5,442 nt of DNA, from positions 1 to 5,442 of the forward strand of contig JAEWBL010000447.1 of assembly GCA_023391175.1 (NCBI GenBank). Direction: 5' to 3'. This document shows, piece by piece, positions 1-5,442 of this stretch. Made by a program: the position numbers and the translations under genes. Below the pieces are notes generated by a model. It was not told the DNA's origin. It did not search any database and was given only the letters and a program-made list of their open reading frames with translations. The stretch is from Pseudomonadota bacterium. Lineage in GTDB: Bacteria; Pseudomonadota; Alphaproteobacteria; Rhizobiales; Xanthobacteraceae. Position 1 is the first letter of the stretch. Each line of letters begins with the position of its first letter.

Positions 1-49
1 CCGGGGGATGACGGCATTGGAAAAGCCGATGCTGATCCCAACGCCCGCC

Positions 50-766
50 CTATTCCTCCGTCACGCTCTCCCAGGTGGCGTGGCGGCTGCGGGGCGTCCG
101 GGCGAGGCGGTCGGTGATGGCGTCCAGTTCTGCGGGGACCACCGAGGTGGTGACGAGCTTCGCCACCAGCACCACGGCGCCGTCGGTGCCCGGCTCCTCG
201 TCCACGTCGCGCACGAGATATTTCTCGCCCTCCAGCGTGTCGATCAGCACGTCGCGCAGGTCGGCCGCAGCGGCGGAATCCACCGTGAGGCGCACCTCGT
301 AGCTGACTTCCGAGCGGCGGGCGTCGAGGGGCGCGCGGTCGATGGCGCGGGCGACCGGACGCAGCACCGTGTTGCCGGCGATGATGATGAAGGTGATGAG
401 CGCCGCCTCGGCGATGCGGTCGGCTCCGGCGCAGGCGCCCACGGCCGCCGAGCACCAGAGCGTCGCGGCGGTGTTGAGGCCGCGCACGTTCATGCCTTCC
501 TTCATGATGACGCCGGCGCCGAGGAAGCCGACGCCGGTTACCACGTTGGCGGCGACGCGCATGGCGTCGGTCGCCCCGCCGAGGCTGGCAGCGAGATCGA
601 CGAAGGCGGCCGAGCCCACGGCCACCAGCACATTGGTGCGCAGCCCGGCGGTGCGCTGGCGATACTGCCGCTCCGCGCCGATCAAGGTGCCGAACAGGAA
701 GGCGGCAGCAAGGCTCACCACGGTGTCGAGGAACTGCGCCCCGTGGAAGTTGGAGATGAACTGCAC
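50..766 (-). CDS. mgtC: MgtC/SapB-family inner-membrane protein
   Basis: A 238-residue integral membrane protein of the MgtC family. Members support growth at low magnesium and survival in macrophages; Salmonella MgtC acts on the F1Fo ATP synthase and is not itself a magnesium transporter. About five hydrophobic segments are visible in the first 140 residues (roughly 12-30, 45-62, 72-88, 98-115, 118-137). Family motifs are intact: LIGAERQ (28-34), GLRTN (41-45), and the block GFLGAGVIMKEG plus NVRGLNTAATLWC (80-105), which closely matches what I recall of Salmonella MgtC. Residues about 150-238 form the soluble C-terminal domain that shorter SapB-like relatives may lack, so length is normal for full MgtC. 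The start is GTG, chosen because a strong AGGAGGAG lies 6 bases upstream and the first helix follows at once. The stop is TAG. No partner gene such as mgtB is in the window. Family is certain; physiological role is inferred. Confidence 0.93.
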   Translation of the reverse strand: MQFISNFHGAQFLDTVVSLAAAFLFGTLIGAERQYRQRTAGLRTNVLVAVGSAAFVDLAASLGGATDAMRVAANVVTGVGFLGAGVIMKEGMNVRGLNTAATLWCSAAVGACAGADRIAEAALITFIIIAGNTVLRPVARAIDRAPLDARRSEVSYEVRLTVDSAAAADLRDVLIDTLEGEKYLVRDVDEEPGTDGAVVLVAKLVTTSVVPAELDAITDRLARTPRSRHATWESVTEE

Positions 767-772
767 CCGAAA

Positions 773-783
773 CTCCTCCTCCT
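773..783 (-). promoter_or_regulatory. Ribosome binding site of mgtC
   Basis: On the minus strand the bases read AGGAGGAGGAG, an unusually strong Shine-Dalgarno sequence, with 6 bases between it and GTG at 766-764. It decides the non-ATG start of mgtC, since no other in-frame start near the family's conserved N-terminus has a comparable site. Confidence 0.8.
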
Positions 784-843
784 GCGGCGGGCCTCACGGC
801 CGGCCGCCTAGCGCCTCGCCCAAGATGATGGCAAGGGCAAGGT

Positions 844-872
844 CGCGGGGGACGGATCATCCCCGTCCCGCG
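844..872 (-). other. Imperfect GC-rich hairpin in the mgtC leader
   Basis: Plus-strand GACGG (851-855) pairs with CCGTC (863-867) around a 7-base loop. The stem extends through GG (849-850) with CC (868-869) and, past a two-base bulge, CGC (844-846) with GCG (870-872). It lies about 80-105 bases upstream of the mgtC start, on the side that would be transcribed into its leader. It has no T-run after it on either strand, so it is not an intrinsic terminator. It may be a regulatory RNA structure or simply a chance pairing in GC-rich DNA. Confidence 0.3.
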
Positions 873-1098
873 CCCGGATTTCACATCCCTGCGCGCCGGA
901 TTGTCGCGTCAGCGTGGAACTGCTAAAAACCCGCCCCATGCGACAGACGCGTGACCATCGCCACAGCCTCGACCGGGCGGCCCATTGCGGGGCCGGTCCG
1001 TTCGCGCGCACGACGATGGAGTTCGCGGCGGTGCCCGATCATGTGCGCCTGCCGGGCCGCTTCTTTGGCCGCTTCACGACGGCGGCCTCCTCGGTGCT

Positions 1099-1128
1099 TT
1101 GACGCCCGCATGCTGACGCGCCCATAAG
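1099..1128 (+). promoter_or_regulatory. Putative sigma-70-type promoter of leuC
   Basis: TTGACG (1099-1104) and CATAAG (1123-1128) are separated by 18 bases. The first matches five of six bases of the housekeeping -35 consensus and the second four of six of the -10. In a region this GC-rich the pair stands out. Transcription would begin near 1135, giving leuC a leader of roughly 75 bases. Taking CCATAA as the -10 would give a 17-base spacer. The call rests on sequence resemblance only. Confidence 0.45.
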
Positions 1129-1161
1129 CGGCGCCACGGATACCGCCCTTCCATCGTTACC

Positions 1162-1192
1162 GGCCCGGCCGCCCCGACGCGCGCCGGCCTTT
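1162..1192 (+). other. GC hairpin immediately before the leuC ribosome site
   Basis: GGCC (1162-1165) and GGC (1167-1169), separated by one bulged C, pair with GCCGGCC (1183-1189). Two further pairs (1171-1172 with 1181-1182) are possible. The 3' arm is followed by TTT (1190-1192), and the AGGA ribosome site starts at 1197. The arrangement resembles a weak attenuator or a structure that could limit ribosome access. The T-run is short and no leader peptide with leucine codons is seen in front of it, so it may equally be a chance GC pairing. Confidence 0.3.
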
Positions 1193-1209
1193 CCTCAGGA
1201 CACGACGCG

Positions 1210-2634
1210 ATGAACGCCCCGGTGAACGGCCCCAAGACGCTCTACGACAAGATCTTCGACGACCACGTCGTCTCCCGGCAGGATGACGGCACCTGCCTGC
1301 TCTACATCGACCGCCATCTCGTCCACGAGGTGACGAGCCCGCAGGCCTTCGAGGGCCTGCGCATGACCGGCCGCAAGGTGCGCGCGCCGCAGAAGACCCT
1401 CGCCGTGGTGGACCACAACGTCCCCACCACCGACCGCACCCTGCCGAACCCGGACCCCGAGAGCGTCGCGCAGATCGCCGCGCTCGCCGAGAACACCAAG
1501 GAATTCGGCGTCGAATATTATGACGGCTTCGACAAGCGTCAGGGCGTCGTCCACGTGGTCGGCCCCGAGCAGGGCTTCACCCTGCCCGGCACCACCATCG
1601 TCTGCGGCGACAGCCACACCTCGACCCACGGGGCGTTCGGCGCCCTCGCCCATGGCATCGGCACGTCCGAGGTGGAGCATGTGCTCGCCACCCAGACGCT
1701 GATCCAGAAGAAGGCGAAGAACATGCGCGTCACCGTCTCCGGGCCGCTGCCCGAGGGCGTCGGCGCCAAGGACGTGGTGCTCGCCATCATCGGCACCATC
1801 GGCACCGCCGGAGGCACCGGCTATGTCATCGAATATGCCGGCGAAGGCATCACCTCCCTCTCCATGGAAGGGCGGATGACCGTCTGCAACATGTCCATCG
1901 AGGGCGGCGCCCGCGCCGGCATGGTGGCGCCGGACGAGAAGGCATTCGAGTATCTCAAGGGCCGGCCGAAGTCCCCCAAGGGCGCCGACTGGGACGCCGC
2001 GGTGAAGTTCTGGCAGACCCTGCGCTCGGACGAGGGCGCGCATTTCGACGCCGAGATCCATCTCGACGGCGCCAACCTGCCGCCCATCGTCTCCTGGGGC
2101 ACCAGCCCCGAGGATGTGGTGTCCGTGGAAGGCTTCGTGCCCGATCCGGCGCTCATCGAGGACGAGGGCAAGCGCGCCGCCAAGATCCGCGCGCTGGGCT
2201 ACATGGGCCTCACCGCCGGCACCAAGATCACCGACATCACCATCGACCGGGCGTTCATCGGCTCCTGCACCAACGGGCGCATCGAGGACCTGCGGCAGGC
2301 GGCGGCCATCGCCCGCGGCCACAAGGTGAACCCGAACGTCTCCGCCATGGTCGTGCCGGGCTCCGGCCTCGTGAAGGAGCAGGCCGAGGCCGAGGGTCTG
2401 GACAAGATCTTCATCGAGGCGGGCTTCGAGTGGCGCGAGCCAGGCTGCTCCATGTGCCTCGCCATGAATGCCGACCGCCTCGCCCCCGAGGAGCGCTGCG
2501 CCTCCACCTCGAACCGCAATTTCGAGGGCCGTCAGGGCTTCAAGGGCCGCACCCACCTCGTCTCCCCCGCCATGGCGGCGGCGGCGGCCATCGCCGGCCA
2601 CTTCGTGGACGTGCGGAACTGGCCGAAGGCCTGA
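1210..2634 (+). CDS. leuC: 3-isopropylmalate dehydratase large subunit
   Basis: A 474-residue cytosolic enzyme subunit, normal length for bacterial LeuC. With the small subunit LeuD it isomerises 2-isopropylmalate to 3-isopropylmalate in leucine biosynthesis, using a [4Fe-4S] cluster as in aconitase. The three cluster ligands are visible: C353 in FIGSCTNGR, and C413 and C416 in [11 protein letters not shown], with the same mutual spacing as E. coli C347, C407 and C410. Other family blocks are DHNVPTTDR (68-76), [12 protein letters not shown] (133-144) and [12 protein letters not shown] (432-443). The ATG start has AGGA 9 bases upstream, and the N-terminus [12 protein letters not shown] is typical. 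A likely promoter lies at 1099-1128 and a terminator follows directly, suggesting a one-gene transcript. leuD is not next to it, unlike the leuCD operons of enteric bacteria. No truncation or missing key residue is seen. Confidence 0.98.
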   Translation: MNAPVNGPKTLYDKIFDDHVVSRQDDGTCLLYIDRHLVHEVTSPQAFEGLRMTGRKVRAPQKTLAVVDHNVPTTDRTLPNPDPESVAQIAALAENTKEFGVEYYDGFDKRQGVVHVVGPEQGFTLPGTTIVCGDSHTSTHGAFGALAHGIGTSEVEHVLATQTLIQKKAKNMRVTVSGPLPEGVGAKDVVLAIIGTIGTAGGTGYVIEYAGEGITSLSMEGRMTVCNMSIEGGARAGMVAPDEKAFEYLKGRPKSPKGADWDAAVKFWQTLRSDEGAHFDAEIHLDGANLPPIVSWGTSPEDVVSVEGFVPDPALIEDEGKRAAKIRALGYMGLTAGTKITDITIDRAFIGSCTNGRIEDLRQAAAIARGHKVNPNVSAMVVPGSGLVKEQAEAEGLDKIFIEAGFEWREPGCSMCLAMNADRLAPEERCASTSNRNFEGRQGFKGRTHLVSPAMAAAAAIAGHFVDVRNWPKA

Positions 2635-2656
2635 GCTTCCTTCCTTTCTGAACGCG

Positions 2657-2690
2657 AACGGCCGGGCATCGCCCGGCCGTTTTCGTTTCC
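2657..2690 (+). terminator. Intrinsic terminator of leuC, possibly bidirectional
   Basis: AACGGCCGGGC (2657-2667) and GCCCGGCCGTT (2671-2681) form a perfect 11-base-pair stem with a 3-base loop, followed by TTCGTTTCC. It begins 22 bases after the leuC stop and ends just before the stop of the convergent hydrolase gene. Its minus-strand side is followed by TTCGCGTTC, a poorer T-tract, so it probably ends leuC efficiently and the opposite transcript less so. Confidence 0.85.
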
Positions 2691-2695
2691 GGGCC

Positions 2696-3697
2696 TCACT
2701 CCGCCAATTGGTAGGTGAGCGGGAGCCAGCGATAGGCGCTCCCCTGCCGCTCCACATAGCCCACCGACGGGAAGGAGGTGTGATAGCCCACCACCGGGAT
2801 GCGGTCGGTGGCGGCCATGTCGTAGATGCGCCTGCGGGTGGCGGCGCCCTGCGCCTTGTCCATGTCGAACAGAGCGTGCCACTCGGGATGGGCCAGCGAC
2901 GCCACCTCGTGATGGGCGCAATCGCCCCAGACCAGCAGGCGCTTGCCCGCGCTCTCCACATGGAAGGCCAGATGGCCCGGCGTGTGCCCGAACGCCTCCA
3001 CCGCATGGATGCCGGGCACGATCTCGGCCCCCGGCCGCACCCGCGTGACGCGCTCGGCGAAGGGGGCGAGGTTGCGGGCGAACACCTGCGCGGTGGCATG
3101 TTCGAGGCTGTCGGGCGTCGCTGAAAGGCGCTCGGGCGCGGCCCAGTAGGCGAATTCGGTCTCGCCGATCACGTAGCGGGCCTTGGGAAACATCTCCTTG
3201 CCCGCCTCCACCAGCCCGCCGATATGGTCCACATGGGCGTGGGAGAGCACCACCACGTCCACCTGCTCGGGGGCATAGCCGGCGGCGGCGACCTGCTGCG
3301 CCAGCCATCCGCCGTTCGGCCGCGGGATGAAGCCGTTCTCCCCGTTGCCGGCATCGAACAGCAGAAGCTGCGCGCCGGTGTTTACCAGCGTCGGGGTGAA
3401 GCCGGGCCGGAAGCGCTTCTCGGGCAGCAGGCTGGCGCGCATCAGCGCCGCCACCTCTTCCACGGGCCGGTCTTCGCCGACGATGGGCCACGGGCCGTCG
3501 ATCATCGCCGAGGCGTCGAGCACGGTGGTCACCTCGAACGCACCCAGCTTGAAGCGGAAGGGCGTGACGGGGAGGGGGCCGCGCTGCGGCGCCATGGCGC
3601 GCGTCCGCCCGGTGTGCAGCAGGGCCGGAGCGGCGAGGGCGGCGGCGAGGAGGGCGCGGCGGCTGGGCGCGCCGGCGCGGGGCGTTGGCAAGGCCAT
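2696..3697 (-). CDS. Exported MBL-fold metallohydrolase, methyl parathion hydrolase-like
   Basis: A 333-residue metallo-beta-lactamase-fold hydrolase. The N-terminus carries a Tat-like signal, SRRALLAAALAAPALL (12-27), so export to the periplasm is likely. The binuclear metal site is complete: HAHVDH (H153, H155, D157, H158), H242 in GHTPGH, D259 in WGD, and H306 in YHTSFPS. Order and spacing closely follow methyl parathion hydrolase (147, 149, 151, 152, 234, 255, 302 there). Further shared blocks are LGAFEVT (51-57), NTGAQLLLFDAG (106-117) and GYAPEQVD (140-147). Related enzymes act on phosphotriesters, lactones or esters; the natural substrate here cannot be read from sequence. The ATG start has AGGGAG 6 bases upstream; the internal Met35 would drop the signal and has no good ribosome site. 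It is divergent from an AraC-type regulator across 71 bases, which suggests inducible expression. Fold and metal site are sure; substrate is unknown. Confidence 0.93.
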   Translation of the reverse strand: MALPTPRAGAPSRRALLAAALAAPALLHTGRTRAMAPQRGPLPVTPFRFKLGAFEVTTVLDASAMIDGPWPIVGEDRPVEEVAALMRASLLPEKRFRPGFTPTLVNTGAQLLLFDAGNGENGFIPRPNGGWLAQQVAAAGYAPEQVDVVVLSHAHVDHIGGLVEAGKEMFPKARYVIGETEFAYWAAPERLSATPDSLEHATAQVFARNLAPFAERVTRVRPGAEIVPGIHAVEAFGHTPGHLAFHVESAGKRLLVWGDCAHHEVASLAHPEWHALFDMDKAQGAATRRRIYDMAATDRIPVVGYHTSFPSVGYVERQGSAYRWLPLTYQLAE

Positions 3698-3768
3698 GGC
3701 TGTCTCCCTGCGGGCGCTTTGTGCGGCCCGTGGCGATGTGATGAAGTGCCGGCAGGAGGAGCCTAGGC
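3698..3768. promoter_or_regulatory. Divergent control region, hydrolase / AraC regulator
   Basis: These 71 bases must hold the promoters of both divergent genes and probably the regulator's binding site. Three similar heptamers lie on the plus strand: TGCGGGC (3709-3715), TGCGGCC (3722-3728) and TGCCGGC (3747-3753). An inverted repeat CGGGC (3711-3715) / GCCCG (3726-3730) and an 8-base palindrome GCCTAGGC (3761-3768) are also visible. AraC proteins commonly bind paired direct half-sites, but repeats this short arise easily in GC-rich DNA. No clear -35/-10 pair is seen on either strand, as expected for activator-dependent promoters. The regulatory role follows from the arrangement; the exact sites are guesses. 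Confidence 0.4.
3754..3761 (+). promoter_or_regulatory. Ribosome binding site of the AraC-type regulator
   Basis: AGGAGGAG lies 7 bases before ATG at 3769. It is a near-ideal Shine-Dalgarno sequence and fixes this ATG as the start; I saw no competing upstream in-frame start. Confidence 0.8.
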
Positions 3769-4557
3769 ATGGGCACGCGGCCCCGCTTGTACGAACGTGC
3801 TGCGACGGGGCAGGGCCTCGGGCCGCTCTGGTTCCTGGATGCGGGCCGCACCTTCTTCGCCGGGCCGCTCGTCTACAATGCCCCGCACCAGCACGGCGCC
3901 CCGGTGTTCCTCGCCGGGCTCTACGGGCTGTTCGGACTCAGGGTCGGAGGTGGCTCATGGCGGGCGTGCCGCACCGCCCTCGTGCCGGCGGGCGTGGTGC
4001 ATGAGCTGGACGTGGGCGGCGAGCCCATCGCGGTCTTCTATCTGGAGCCGAGCGTGGACGGCGCCCATGCGCTGGCGCCGCTCGTGGCCAATGCGCGGGA
4101 GGAGCAGGGCGCGCTTTTCGGCCACGGCGGCGCGCTGCCCTTGCTGCGCGAACTCTGGGAGGCGCCGGACGCGGCGGGCTGGGCCGGGGAGGCCCTGGCC
4201 GATGTGGTGGATGTGTCCCGCCGCCGTGCCCGCGCGACGCTCGATCCCCGCATCCAGCAGGTGGCGGCGGCGATGAGCGATGCGGAGCGCGTGCCGGAGC
4301 TTGCCGCCCTCGCGCGGCAGGTCGGCCTCTCCCCCTCTCGCCTCCAGCACCTGTTCACCGCAGAGATGGGCGTGCCGTTCCGCCGCTACCGCGCCTGGGG
4401 GCGGATGCGCCGGGCCATCGCGGAGATCGCTGACGGCAGCAGCTTCACTGCCGCCGCCCATGCGGCGGGCTTCGCCGACCAGGCCCACTTCACCCACGAC
4501 TTCCGCCGCACCTTCGGCGCGGCGCCGTCTCAGAGCCTGCGCGGCGTGCGCCTGTGA
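3769..4557 (+). CDS. AraC-family transcriptional regulator
   Basis: A 262-residue DNA-binding regulator of ordinary AraC-family size. The first ~95 residues look like the cupin-type ligand-sensing domain: a histidine-rich turn NAPHQHGAP (37-45), then ALVPAGVVHEL (70-80), the usual small-barrel motif. Residues ~100-160 are a linker. The C-terminal ~100 residues contain two helix-turn-helix units: the first around 176-198 (PELAALARQVGLSPSRLQHLF), the second around 226-249, with GFADQAHFTHDFRRTFGAAPSQ (234-255) matching the family signature. The gene diverges from the hydrolase gene across 71 bases, so it most likely controls that gene and possibly itself. The inducer is unknown; by analogy it could be a substrate or product of the hydrolase. 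The TGA stop lies 7 bases from the stop of convergent nadC, with no room for a dedicated terminator. Family is certain; target is inferred. Confidence 0.92.
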   Translation: MGTRPRLYERAATGQGLGPLWFLDAGRTFFAGPLVYNAPHQHGAPVFLAGLYGLFGLRVGGGSWRACRTALVPAGVVHELDVGGEPIAVFYLEPSVDGAHALAPLVANAREEQGALFGHGGALPLLRELWEAPDAAGWAGEALADVVDVSRRRARATLDPRIQQVAAAMSDAERVPELAALARQVGLSPSRLQHLFTAEMGVPFRRYRAWGRMRRAIAEIADGSSFTAAAHAAGFADQAHFTHDFRRTFGAAPSQSLRGVRL

Positions 4558-4564
4558 TCGCCCG

Positions 4565-5419
4565 TCAGCCCACCCAGTCGAGGCCGATGTCCAGGATCGG
4601 CGCGCTGTGGGTCAGCCAGCCCACGGAGATGAGATCCACGCCGGACGCGGCGATGGCCGGCGCCGTCTCGCGGTTCACCCTTCCAGAGGCTTCCGTGAGC
4701 ATCCGCCCGCCCACCATGCGCACCGCCTCCGCGAGGGTGGTGGGGGTCATGTTGTCGAGCAGCACCGCATCGGCGCCGAGCGTCAGCAGTTCCTCGAGCT
4801 GGGCGAGGGTGTCCACCTCCACCTCGATCTTCACCATGTGACCGGCGCGGGCGCGCACGCGCTTCACCGCCTCGGCCACCGAGCCGGCGATGGCGACGTG
4901 ATTGTCCTTCACCAGCACCGCATCATCGAGGCCGAAGCGGTGGTTGGCACCGCCGCCGGCGCGCACGGCATATTTCTCCAGCGCGCGCAGGCCGGGCGTG
5001 GTCTTGCGGGTGCAGACGATCTGGGCCTTGTGCCCCGCCACCGCATCCGCCAGCGCGGCGGTCGCCGTGGCGATGCCGGAGAGGCGGCAGGCGAGGTTGA
5101 GGCCGGTGCGCTCGCCGGTGAGCAGCGCGCGCGAGGGGCCCTCCACTTCGGCCAGCACGGTGCCCGGCGTGACGCGCGAACCGTCCGCCACCACGGGTGT
5201 GAAGCGCACGTCCGGATTCAGCAGGCGGAAGGCGATGCGGGCGCAGTCGAGCCCCGCCACCACGCCGTCCTGACGGGCGGCGAGCACAAGGCGGCTGACG
5301 TGCCCGGCCGGCACCACCGCATCGGTGGTGATGTCTCCGGCGCGGCCGAGGTCTTCCAGCAGCGCGGCGCGGACGATGGGCTCCACCATCAATTCGGGGA
5401 GCGGGTCGAGGGCGGCCAT
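4565..5419 (-). CDS. nadC: Quinolinate phosphoribosyltransferase (nicotinate-nucleotide pyrophosphorylase, carboxylating)
   Basis: A 284-residue cytosolic enzyme, normal for NadC. It converts quinolinate and PRPP into nicotinate mononucleotide, CO2 and pyrophosphate, the third step of de novo NAD synthesis. Conserved active-site elements are all present: ER-N (E103, R104, N108), TRKTTPG (137-143, with R138 and K139), EKYAV (148-152), GGGANHR (155-161, H160 and R161), KDNH (171-174), IEVEV (198-202, with E199 and E201), LDN (221-223, D222), ASG (244-246) and SVG (265-267). They sit at nearly the same numbers as in the Mycobacterium tuberculosis enzyme. The ATG start has GGAG 5 bases upstream. 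A TGA on the same strand 16 bases before the start could be the end of an upstream gene, which in many relatives is nadB, so this may be the last gene of a nadABC-type operon running in from the right edge. It converges on the AraC gene. Nothing is missing or broken. Confidence 0.97.
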   Translation of the reverse strand: MAALDPLPELMVEPIVRAALLEDLGRAGDITTDAVVPAGHVSRLVLAARQDGVVAGLDCARIAFRLLNPDVRFTPVVADGSRVTPGTVLAEVEGPSRALLTGERTGLNLACRLSGIATATAALADAVAGHKAQIVCTRKTTPGLRALEKYAVRAGGGANHRFGLDDAVLVKDNHVAIAGSVAEAVKRVRARAGHMVKIEVEVDTLAQLEELLTLGADAVLLDNMTPTTLAEAVRMVGGRMLTEASGRVNRETAPAIAASGVDLISVGWLTHSAPILDIGLDWVG

Positions 5420-5442
5420 GGCGGCTCCGTAATGTTCAGGCG

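Larger units (their letters stand above)
767..1209. other. 443-base divergent intergenic region mgtC / leuC
   Basis: No convincing gene lies here. The open frames on either strand (for example 914-1102 plus, 808-1011 minus) lack a Shine-Dalgarno sequence, have atypical composition and show no recognisable domain. The right part carries a plausible leuC promoter (1099-1128) and a GC-rich hairpin just before the leuC ribosome site. The left part is the presumed untranslated leader of mgtC, with an imperfect GC-rich hairpin at 844-872 and a 10-base palindrome CGGCCGGCCG at 797-806. The only A/T-rich spot is around 921-929 (TGCTAAAAA). On the minus strand a poor promoter-like pair TTTTAG, 17 bases, GACAAT spans 928-900 and could serve mgtC, but the match is too weak to call. 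Confidence 0.7.

Noticed and set aside
14..32. Inverted repeat GCATTGG / CCGATGC just downstream of mgtC, considered as its terminator
   Set aside because: On the mgtC strand the stem has a mismatch and is followed by CGTCATCCCC, with no T-run, so it does not meet the pattern of an intrinsic terminator.
8..811. A 267-codon plus-strand open frame opposite mgtC
   Set aside because: Its Gly/Ala/His/Arg-rich product has no recognisable domain and it is antisense to a clear MgtC protein.
829..860. Minus-strand ATG at 860-858 starting a proline-rich sequence (MIRPPRPCP)
   Set aside because: The frame does not stop before mgtC but runs on as a shadow of the mgtC gene, so it does not have the form of a short leader peptide, and spacing to any ribosome site is too short.
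914..1102. A 62-codon plus-strand frame in the mgtC-leuC gap (GTG start, internal ATGs at 938 and 1016)
   Set aside because: None of its possible starts has a ribosome site at proper distance, the residues are unremarkable, and the frame has no leucine run of the kind expected of a leu leader peptide.
1195..3099. A 634-codon open frame on the minus strand, antisense to all of leuC and running into the hydrolase gene in another frame
   Set aside because: Very long stop-free shadow frames are expected opposite GC-rich genes with G/C third positions. The translation is a low-complexity mix of Arg, Ala, Gly, His and Asp with no domain, and leuC itself is unmistakable.
2532..3851. A 439-codon minus-strand open frame overlapping the hydrolase gene
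   Set aside because: It is an alternative frame of the hydrolase gene, dominated by Arg, Pro, Ala and Gly. The hydrolase frame holds the complete metal site and a good ribosome site.

Overview
The window is chromosomal-looking, very GC-rich DNA with a uniform strong preference for G or C at third codon positions. The proteins read like those of an alphaproteobacterium, probably of the order Hyphomicrobiales (Xanthobacter/Azorhizobium-like). That assignment is an inference from composition and protein style; there is no rRNA or other marker gene here. Five complete protein genes account for nearly all of the sequence. I see no mobile element, CRISPR array, tRNA or rRNA, and no sign that one segment differs in composition from the rest.

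Layout from left to right. An MgtC-type inner-membrane protein lies on the minus strand (50-766). A 443-base non-coding interval follows (767-1209), holding the start regions of two divergent genes: the leader of mgtC on the minus strand and a plausible sigma-70-type promoter plus leader of leuC on the plus strand. leuC, the large subunit of 3-isopropylmalate dehydratase, occupies 1210-2634 on the plus strand and ends at a clear hairpin terminator. Tail-to-tail with it is a minus-strand gene for an exported (Tat-type signal) metallo-beta-lactamase-fold hydrolase, resembling methyl parathion hydrolase (2696-3697). Divergent from this, across a 71-base gap, is an AraC-family regulator (3769-4557). 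The last gene, nadC for quinolinate phosphoribosyltransferase (minus strand, 4565-5419), converges on the regulator with 7 bases between the stop codons.

Functionally, leuC (leucine biosynthesis) and nadC (de novo NAD synthesis) are housekeeping genes whose usual partners (leuD; nadA/nadB) are not in the window. mgtC is an adaptive membrane protein whose relatives act under low magnesium, at acidic pH or inside host cells. The hydrolase and AraC gene form a typical divergent enzyme-regulator pair and are the most accessory-looking part. I found no convincing wholly new system. The points most worth a second look are the substrate and control of the hydrolase/AraC pair and the two leaders in the 767-1209 interval.
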